DNA from: Patella vulgata
Taxonomy: Eukaryota > Mollusca > Gastropoda > Patellidae
DNA: 64,000 nt
NCBI RefSeq assembly: GCF_932274485.2
Contig: NC_065881.2
Span: 61,018,702-61,082,701 of the forward strand
Reading direction: 5' to 3'
In this document: in pieces, positions 56,184-64,000 of the stretch
How positions within the stretch are numbered: the first letter of the stretch is position 1
How the letters are laid out: each line of letters opens with the position of its first letter
Program-made: the position numbers and the translations under genes
The notes under the pieces: model-generated
What the model was told of the DNA's origin: nothing
The model's input: the letters and a program-made list of their open reading frames with translations, nothing else
Database searches by the model: none

Positions 56184-57609
56184 AGGTAGAGTACCTCTTG
56201 ATGATTTACCAAACAATCCAAAAATAATTACATGCAGTTTTGTTTAAGTGGCGTACAAAAAGACTGCGGAAGAGTCACGCCTATATGAATCTACAGAAAA
56301 GAATAGATCGGCAACATCAAAATTATGATTAATTGAAGTGCATAATTAACAGTTGCGGTTTGACTCGGTACCATGTTAGAATTGGATATTTTACTTTTTT
56401 TTTTATTTTTAGCTCAAACCATAATGTTTTTGCATGTGTAGATGTAGTCGACTGGCCTAAGGAAAAATAAACATTATGAGATTTTTAAAGGTAAAATAGT
56501 TCTATACGAAATCGGAAAACCGATGCGGTTTCACAAGAATTCCAAAAGAAAAGGAACCGAGCCAATCCGACTATCGAGTTAAACCGCGACACATCGTTAA
56601 TTTACCGTCCGACACGCGTGCCTTACTTTTTTCATTGGTCTTACATGAAGAGTCTTAAGGAAGCTCAGAGAATCTGAACTATTAGATTTGGAATTGTTAT
56701 AGGATATGTAGAAGAGTCTTATACAATAAGCCATTCTTTTATTTTCTTTGTTAATATAGAACGTAGTCATTATGTACGTAGGTTGAGCATGTTTACAAAT
56801 ACAGATTGATCTTATGAATGCTTGTGGAACAAACCGTGTTAAATCCATGCCTTTAAAAGTTTGCAATAATCTTAATAAAAAAAAACATAAACTATAATAT
56901 AAATAAACTCTGTCTTATAATGTGGGAGCTTTGGCCCCTGGTCTACCACAACGGTACAAGCCGTGTTAATGCAATAAGCTTGATAAAAAATATAAACTAT
57001 AAAAACAAGTAATATATTTACAGGAGCATAAAAGGGATGTGCGCGAGCAGATTGGCTGTTGACTTATTTGTTATGTTTATATTTATTGCTTTTTATCTAT
57101 AGTTTCCAATTCAATGCTAAATATCAAGAAATTGAAGAGCGAATTCGTTGGGTGAAAAAATTCTAAGAGCACTTAAATGTTCTTTGTGGTAAACAGTTTG
57201 TGTACTTAATTTTCTCAACCTAGAATAGAAATATTGGCGATAATTAAAACTGGTTTAAGATTTATGACGACAATGTCTTGTTATTTATTACCTTAAGACA
57301 ACATCACTATGGTATTTTACATAGAGTATATTATTATGCCGTATTGCTGACGTCGCATTGATCCTTCGGATATTTTTTTTAGAACTAAAACCTAACATCA
57401 TCCTACATAAACCGAACTAGTGGGGGACCCCCCCCCCCCAAAAAAAAAAAAAAACCCCGTCCCCATAGAATAATCCGTATTTGCAGTACGCCGATAAGAT
57501 AGGCTTCAGTGACATATAAGCATCCCAAAGGGGTGGGGTCAGTCACTACATTTACTGATTAAGAAGTCATTCAAACGGCGTGACTAGTAAAATCAAATTT
57601 AAACGGCGT
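56184..57609. other. Intergenic
   Basis: AT-rich, with a C13-A15 run at 57428-57456. No gene recognised. Confidence 0.35.
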
Positions 57610-57930
57610 AAAGTTCTAACTCAGTATTATCCACAGTCGTCGACATTACAAACACGAATTATTGGTCCTTTCAATCGATATTGGTGTTTACTGTTTTTAT
57701 CTCATCGCGATATCCAAATATTTAAGACACACTGAAAATTTTTAAAGTAGGTTGACAATTTGCAATGACACGTCAGTGCTTAAGTAAAACGTCAAACCGA
57801 CTGCCATTCAATTGTTAACGTATTTCGACGAATGTATCAGATTAGAATTACAATACATTTACATTTATATACACTCGTATTGCATTAATAGTGTTTTTTT
57901 ACCCATTTTCGTCTTTTTAGGTACCAAAGA
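57610..57930 (+). repeat. Dispersed repeat family 4
   Basis: TATCCACAGTCGTCGACATT, ACACGAATTATTGGTC, CGACTGCCATTCAATT and TTAGGTACCAAAGAATA. A further fragment lies at about 60535-60640. Confidence 0.5.
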
Positions 57931-57936
57931 ATATAG

Positions 57937-58255
57937 AGTTCTCGCTATAATAGTTAGAAAATAGATAATGCAAAGGGAATATGTTGAAAATGTCAGTTAA
58001 ATTACTTCACTCTGAGTCGCGTTTTTGCCGTTCGAAGCACAGTGTAACCTCGATTGTCATTGCTATCGTTGCTAGGATTAGCCAATTTACGTTAAATCAT
58101 TAACCGCAAATCGCATTTAAATCTAGAGTATCCGATGGCATTGAGAGTTGATTATGGCGTTGGTAAATTAATTAACGTCTAATTAATAATTTATTTAACA
58201 TTTCAGAAATAAAGAATTAAAGACATGCCTGTTTAATGAATCGTCCATAATGTAA
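57937..58255 (+). mobile_element. Family 3 MITE, left end missing
   Basis: GAGTTCTCGCTATAATAGTT, AACCTCGATTGTCATTGC, GAGAGTTGATTATGGCGTTG and TCTAATTAATAATTTATTTA. The ends have decayed. Confidence 0.55.
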
Positions 58256-58984
58256 GGAAAATAATTGACAACTGTATTAAAAGACTGTTACCATGGTTAA
58301 GTTGGCTTATTGGATCAAAATATCTTAACCAAAACAAAGAAAGGGTTTAATATAATTTAATGAAAAGTATGTAATAAAATTGTTTTTTTTTTTCAATTTT
58401 AATTGTTTACAAACCGTAACTGACAGAATCAGTAGCATCGTCTTCTGCTTCGGAGTTTCAACCACAGAACATTTCGAATTTTGAGTAGAGGCTTTCAAAT
58501 TTTGAGTTGAACTTGGAGTATAAGGGTTGCGGATTTTCTTCTAGTCGACCATTTCAATTTGAAAATTTCAAGTGCTGGTTATTCCACTGTTAATATACTG
58601 GGTACAAATCAAGATCGTTTATATAAGAACAAATAAAGTTTCCAGTTTTCAGTCATTCAACGAATAAAAGTGTACAATTAAAACGCCTTAAAGATGGGTT
58701 CCCAGAAAAGTATTTATCGGGTGGTTATTTCCAATAAAAGTATGGCAATTTTGGTATATATGGAAAGTAGAGATATCCAATCTTACAAGAAAAATACTGG
58801 ATTCCCCGAAAAACACTCATGGAGCGTATACAGGACAAAAATGTAAGGGTGTCCCTAATGAACAGCCCGACGATTAGGAGTTTCTGCACGCGTGATGTCA
58901 AAGGTCACACGCGAACATTGAGCGCTTGATGTACAAGTTGATAAACTTTATGAAGAGTTAGACGTACAACACTTTCTGAGATAA
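58256..58984. other. Intergenic
   Basis: No recognised feature. Confidence 0.3.
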
Positions 58985-59182
58985 AAATCATGAATGGAAG
59001 TCGAACATCAGATCGGAACCTAATCCAATAAACATTGCAGGCTTAGGCTAGCGATGACATCGAGAGTTGATTATGGTCTGGATAAGTTAATAATTAATGT
59101 CTAATTAATAATTTAGATAACATTTCAGGCCTAAAGAAAGACCTGCAATTGGCAGATTTAGCTCTTGCATAATGTATGTTTA
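58985..59182 (+). mobile_element. Family 3 MITE, right half
   Basis: GAATGGAAGTCGAACATCAG, CGAGAGTTGATTATGGTCTG, TTCAGGCCTAAAGAAAGACC and CTTGCATAATGTATGT, TTAA. Confidence 0.65.
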
Positions 59183-60675
59183 AGGAATTTAATGGTGCTA
59201 TTTATTTTGTAGTTGGTGTATTTGTATTTAATAATGAAATTACAGTTAATGATTATTGCGTTATTATGGATGTTGTGAGAAATCCTTCTAGATGACCTGG
59301 CCCTATTGCCTTCAAGATAGACCGGAAATGTTCTATGTGTGTGTGTGAAATAGCTTTATTTAACGTCCGCGTCCACCGAGGTGATATCGCAGACAAGCAA
59401 TGATCTACAGGGATACCTCTTTAAGTACATTTTTTGTGGATGACATGTTCCTTATTTAACCATCCAAAAATGTCAAGGGCGTATATTATAGTAGATAATA
59501 AAGAGTGAACTATTTATAACTACAAACTCCTATATTAGATTCTATAAATAGTAGGTCTCGTAATGACTATATAATGACCACATAATGTTCTCGTTACATA
59601 GTTTAAAATAGTTTATTCATTATAATTTATCGCCTACTTGGATTAAAGAGACAACATCTATATCCACCCTCCAGGCAAACACTATATCTTTCTAGCAAAT
59701 TGTTTTATAAAGAAAATGAAAATATTAGTGAAGCAAAATGAAAAAAAATTTCTCAGTCGTAAAATCGGATCGATGTGAAACGCGCAACCAAAAACATACA
59801 TAGCATCAGGAAATAATACAACTTGTAGAGGTTCAAACTGGGACACGGGGTTGCTATTCATGGCAATAATCCTAATATTGTAAGAAAATCTGTATATGTT
59901 TTCAAGAGCCAATAACTTACCCTAGTCCGTGACTTGAACATTCCGATGATCCTAAATTTTGTAACCATAACGAGCATGCTGGCAGATTTCTGATAAAAAA
60001 AAATTGTGAGGGATTGAACATCTTGAATTTTTGCTGTGTAAGTAGTCCAGTCAGTCTACGGTAAATTTAGGGCAACCTACATGTAGAACAAATTGCAACA
60101 GAGGCTTACTGGTACCATTTTGTTCGTGGGGTCAGCCTCTACATCATATCCAAAGTTCTCTGATATTCAATCTGATTAAAACACAGATCATATTTCGTTT
60201 GTTTTTTTAGAGTTCAAAATTTCGGGTTACTTGTCTTTACTACACTAGGATCTGTAAGAGTTGTTATATAACCCGCGTTCTGACGGGTGATGTGAGGGAT
60301 TAGCCAATGAAACGGTCTTTTACGGCAATTTTTTGGCGGAATGTACACGGAACTGTGGGTAACCCACTAAGTACATCAACGCTGATTGGTTAATCAAATG
60401 CCTGATGTCATAGAGTCAAAAGCCACTCGTGTGATCTCTGACGCGACCTTCCACTACAACCAGCCAGATCTTCATGTAGTACAGGCCATGGAAAGTATAA
60501 AAAACGAAACGAAATATAGATATTTTGTTGCGATTTAAAACATGAATGTAAATCAGTTTATATACACTCGTAATAACATTTATTTGTGCGTTTTGACCCT
60601 TTTTCATCCATTTTAGTTTCCAAACAATTTAGGTCCTTTCATAATGAAAGAATGTAACGTCAGTTTGAATCCTGT
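59183..60675. other. Intergenic
   Basis: No supported gene. An open frame at 59682-59912 on - lacks any domain I know. A family 4 fragment lies at about 60535-60640. Confidence 0.3.
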
Positions 60676-60780
60676 TTAATTACAGATGCATTATGTAAGA
60701 ATTAAATCTGTCTATTGCATGTCTTTATTTTGGCTTTAAATGTTATAAAAATCATTTATTCACATGTCAATAATCACGCA
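60676..60780 (-). mobile_element. Family 3 MITE fragment
   Basis: GATGCATTATGTAAGAATTA, ATCTGTCTATTGCATGTCTT and GGCTTTAAATGTTATAAA. About 100 bp of the right end, reverse orientation. Confidence 0.5.
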
Positions 60781-60925
60781 AGAGAGAGAGAGAGAGAGGG
60801 AGAGAGAGAGAGAGAGGGGAGGGGTTAACGTCTACGTCACAAACTAGGTCATTTTGGGACTAACATATGGTTCAATTTTGTTTCAATAATTCGCTTACGC
60901 GTAGGGGTCTTTAGCATTTAGAAAG
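60781..60925 (-). mobile_element. SINE-B 3' end with (AG)n tail on +
   Basis: About 38 bp of (AG)n, then GTTAACGTCTACGTCACAAA, TTTTGGGACTAACATATGGT and ATAATTCGCTTACGCGTAGG: the last part of SINE-B in reverse. Confidence 0.65.
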
Positions 60926-60966
60926 TCCATTTCAAGTTATGTTTGCCAACAGTGGTATTATATACT

Positions 60967-61352
60967 TTAAATATACATTATGGGAGATTAGATAAAGAGC
61001 TGGCAGTTCTCACTATAATAGTTAAAAACTAAATAATGTAAAAGGAATTTGCTGAAAATTTAAGTCAAATTGATCCACTCTGAACCGAGATATTAGCGAT
61101 GGAATTTTAGGCCTAGCCTCGATCATCATTACTAAACTCTCAATTATACAGTTTTTTTTATTTAATCATCAATGAGCGTCGAGCCGCAGATAGGATTCTA
61201 ATCCAGAAAATATCGCAGGCTAGCGATGACACCGAGAGTTGATTATGGTCTGGATAAGTTAATTAATGTCTAATTAATAATTAAGATAACATTTCAAGTC
61301 TAAAGAAAGATCTGCAATAGGCAGATTTAGCTCTTGCATAATGTATGCTTAA
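60967..61352 (+). mobile_element. TTAA-flanked MITE, family 3, full reference copy
   Basis: Body 60971-61348 with TTAA at both ends. Order: ATATACATTATGGGAGATTA, GAGCTGGCAGTTCTCACTAT, TTAGGCCTAGCCTCGATCAT, GAGAGTTGATTATGGTCTGG, AGGCAGATTTAGCTCTTGCA, TAATGTATGC. No ORF. Confidence 0.75.
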
Positions 61353-61682
61353 TGAAACACCTAGAAATGGTTGACATCTTATCTTAATCGAGAACAACTC
61401 AAAATAAATGTATTCAAAAGTCTTCACTATAGATGTTAGGCTAATCAAAAGGTTGTTCGCATTTGGAATATTTTACACAGAGAAATAGGTGACATCTCGT
61501 CTAAATCGATAAAAAAAACCCTCTAAATAACTTTATTTCAAAGTCTTCACTACACCAAATGTTGGTCTGTCAGATCATATGTCAAACCATAAGTAGGTCG
61601 TTCACGCCCAGAGGTCTGTCATATGATTATAAAAATAACATCCATTAATCTGCTGTTCTTGGTCTACTTCCGTAACATTATA
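61353..61682. other. Intergenic
   Basis: Two diverged direct pieces (AGGTGACATCTCGTCTAAAT / GGTTGACATCTTATCTTAAT and AGTCTTCACTA) about 120 bp apart. No gene. Confidence 0.35.
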
Positions 61683-61855
61683 GATGCATTGTGTAAGAAT
61701 TAGATAAAGAGTTGGTCGTGTTTGCTACAATAGTTGAAAAAGAGATAATGAAATGAACACATTGAAAACTTCATTCAAATTACTTCTAAGCGAAGTTATG
61801 AATGTTTATAGTTTGGACGACATGAAGCGAAGATATTGTTGTAGCAACATTAATG
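61683..61855 (+). mobile_element. Family 3 MITE, left part
   Basis: GATGCATTGTGTAAGAATTA, GATAAAGAGTTGGTCGTG and CTACAATAGTTGAAAAAGAG. The right part is lost. Confidence 0.5.
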
Positions 61856-61899
61856 AATAGTCAAGACTATCTCGCCGATGTTCAAATCCATTTAAATCT

Positions 61900-62178
61900 A
61901 GTCAATCCGGCGAGGGGGGTAGGGAGGGCGAGGGGCGAGGGGTTAGTGTGTGTGCGTTGTAATGTAAGGTTTGTCATTGAGTCAACTGGCGTGGTTTCGA
62001 TTCTCTGGTTGTACGTGACAAAGAGTAGGGTCGCCTGTCCAGCCAAGTGGGGTTTTCTGGGTCCTCCGGTTTCCTCCCACTGCTAAAGACCCCCGCGCGT
62101 AAGTGAAATATTGAAATAAAATTGAACCATGTGTTAGTCCCGAATTGACCTAGTTTGTGTCGAGTGGACATTCAATCC

Positions 62179-62213
<35 letters not shown>
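61900..62213 (+). mobile_element. SINE-B copy, full with (CT)n tail
   Basis: Head with GGGTTAGTGTGTGTGCG and B-box-like GGTTTCGATTCTC, then TAGGGTCGCCTGTCC, GGTTTTCTGGGTCCTCCGG, CCCACTGCTAAAGACCCC, ATGTGTTAGTCCCGAATTGA, TGTGTCGAGTGGACATTCAA and about 30 bp of (TC)n. Confidence 0.7.
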
Positions 62214-62214
<1 letters not shown>

Positions 62215-62640
62215 TCATGAAAACGGGCATACGCCATGCAGTGTGCTATGATAGGACAGCGGCGCTATATATGGCAACTCTTGTATCGAATTCCAACTAC
62301 CAAGGGGTCTTTTAAGGGCACGCTAATGTGTACACAGGGCCTCGTTTTTTCGTCCCATATGAACGATTAGACAGTTGTCCCTGTCACACACACCCCACCC
62401 TCTCTCTCTCGCGCGCTAATGAAAACGGGCATATGGCATGCAGTGTACTAAAATGGAGAATTTGCCCGGACAGCGGGTCTATATATGGCCTACTGTTGTA
62501 TCGAATTCCAACAACCAAGGGATCTTTTACGTGCACGCTAATGCGTACACGGGGCCTCGTTTTTTCGTCCCATCTGAACGATTAGACAGTTCTCCCTGTC
62601 AGACCCTCCGCACTACATGACTGACAAAGGGAAAGAAAAA
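62214..62640 (-). mobile_element. Two head-truncated SINE-A copies in tandem
   Basis: Each starts TGAAAACGGGCATA and runs through GGACAGCGG, TCGAATTCCAAC, CACGCTAATG and CCTCGTTTTTTCGTCCCAT to the CCCTGTCA segment (62216-62400 and 62420-62640). Confidence 0.65.
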
Positions 62641-62756
62641 CGATCAAAGCCGGGTGGTACGAATTCCAGATATCATATTAAGCACCACTAAAAAGCATGT
62701 TCATTTCTCTTTTCAAATATTTAAATAATTTTCTGGCACATTTATATTTACATACT

Positions 62757-63215
62757 ATACTAATGAAGACGGGCATACGCCATACAGTGCACTATGAGGG
62801 AAATTTTGCCCTGCTGCCAAGAGATTTTTTTCGTGCACGCCAATGTTTACACGGAACCTTGGTAATTTGTCCCATCCGAACGACTAGACAGCTGTCCTTG
62901 TCAGGCCCTCTTTCCTGCACCACTGACAAGGTGAAACCACGTCGGAAAATTCCAATGAACTTTCTCAGCCAATACAGGGATCGAACACGCGACCTCCAGT
63001 TGGAATTCGATATAAGAGTAGGCCGTAGTGCCGCTGTCCGGGCAAATTTCCCTCAAAGCACACTGTATTAACTGTTTCAATGGCATTTTGTAATTGAACT
63101 AGAGTATACAGGTCACAATTCTATGGAATACAATTACTGAGCGACGTTTCATTAGCCCAGTTCGGAGCAGAACAGTAGGACGTAACCCCATTTCATTTCA
63201 TTTCATTTTGGTGAC
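62757..63215. mobile_element. Two SINE-A pieces in opposite orientation
   Basis: 62757-63000 is in reverse (GAAGACGGGCATACGCCATA ... ATCGAACACGCGACCTCCAG); 63001-63215 is in sense orientation (TTGGAATTCGATATAAGAGT ... CCCCATTTCATTTCATTTCA) with an unrelated insert at about 63065-63145. Confidence 0.65.
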
Positions 63216-63832
63216 TTATCACATGCCTAGTCCGGACTTTTTTCCGTATGCCAATGAGCTTTCGTCGTAGATCCCATATAAGGTATATGTTCTAATATGC
63301 TAAATTCTATTATGGATTTGTCTATTATGCAAAATGCAGAAGGGAGAAGTGTAATGTGCAAAATAACTATTATACTGTAGTTTGCATTATTGAAGAGTGT
63401 ATTCTGTATTTTAACACTGTGAGATTGGTGGAGCAATAGAAATTGCAAATTGTAAAATTAAAATACGTATTTTGAACTGCTGACATTATGCATTTTGCAC
63501 AGTGAATATTGAAACAATATTGGCAACGTTATCCTTCCATACAAACGTACCACCTCTTTAAATTTACAATTCCTTTGATTTAAATTGTAGTGAAATTATT
63601 TCTGAATGTTTCATTCATATTTTATGTGTGGGTAAACTAATTGATGAAAGGAATCACTTTTGATATTAGTGCCAACATTGTCTGTTATTCTTAGAATGTT
63701 GTGTGTATTGTATATTTGGTAATTGGTTTGTCTTTTTACGTTTTAATATGTGTGTCAATACCAAATTCTGAAAAATCTATATACGATCTTCAGATCGTTT
63801 ATTTCATTCGTTATCCCATTTGTTAGCGGTAG
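63216..63832. other. Intergenic
   Basis: AT-rich, no recognised feature. Confidence 0.3.
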
Positions 63833-64000
63833 GGGATCACGTGGCTAAGTGGGAAAGACGCTGGCTCGCTAGCCTGGAGGTCGGGTGTTCTATCCCTGCA
63901 TTGGCCTAGAAAGTTCATACAAATTTTCCGGCTTGGTTTCCCCGTGTCAGTTATGCAGGACGGAGGGCCTTACAAGGACAGCTGTCTAGTTATTCGGATG
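63833..64000 (+). mobile_element. SINE-A 5' part, cut by window end
   Basis: GGGATCACGTGGCTAAGTGG, AAAGACGCTGGCTCGCTAGC, GGAGGTCGGGTGTTCTATCC, TGCATTGGCC, then the body to GGACAGCTGTCTAGTTATTC. The tRNA-like head is complete with A and B boxes. Confidence 0.85.

Noticed and set aside
59682-59912. Open frame of 76 codons on -
   Set aside because: No recognisable domain and no sign of matching exons nearby.
63833-63910. Possible true tRNA gene
   Set aside because: A and B boxes are present, but it is followed by the constant SINE-A body and recurs in many SINE copies, so it is a SINE head.

Overview
This is a eukaryotic, AT-rich, repeat-laden window. Split genes with GT-AG introns, a LINE, tRNA-derived SINEs, palindromic MITEs and cassette repeats with tandem cores of about 145 bp between short inverted ends all point to an invertebrate, most likely a mollusc (the last type resembles the 'pearl' elements of bivalves). 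There are no bacterial operons, CRISPR arrays or true tRNA/rRNA genes that I can support.

Layout. (1) 1-2262, + strand: the last four exons of a gene whose start lies outside the window; it encodes a proline-rich, Ser/Asp-rich C-terminal tail ending in EIMV. (2) 8.2-16.8 kb and 40.3-50.9 kb, - strand: two paralogous three-exon genes, called here gene A and gene B, in the same orientation. Each encodes a small secreted cysteine-rich protein (218 and 215 aa) made of a signal peptide, an Apple/PAN-like module, a 67-nt exon with three cysteines and a second Apple-like module. The splice phases agree in both genes. Exon 1 is almost identical between them, exon 2 about 80% identical and exon 3 only about 40% identical in protein, which suggests local gene conversion of exon 1. 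(3) Almost everything else is mobile DNA.

Mobile DNA by region: a long palindromic TTAA-flanked MITE in intron 2 of gene A and a relative in intron 1 of gene B; a solo LTR with a 6-bp target duplication at 19.28-19.91 kb; a broken integrase-plus-OTU element at 22.2-24.1 kb, itself hit by a small MITE; a 5'-truncated LINE at 24.2-25.6 kb; a nested palindrome at 26.6-27.1 kb; several SINE-A copies at 25-32 kb; a 2.85-kb foldback structure at 33.9-36.8 kb built from GAGAACACGAG-type minisatellite and SINE-like units; two inverted tandem-core cassettes at 38.3-39.7 and 41.5-42.9 kb that bracket the last exon of gene B; a 2-kb inverted-repeat element with CTCGAGA-rich arms at 45.4-47.5 kb; and a cluster of a second TTAA-flanked MITE family at 51-62 kb, including one copy inserted into another.

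The two Apple/PAN genes are the main host signal and the clearest case for follow-up; their introns serve as landing sites for the repeats. Gene functions beyond domain class are inference, all coordinates were read by eye, and percentages are hand counts.
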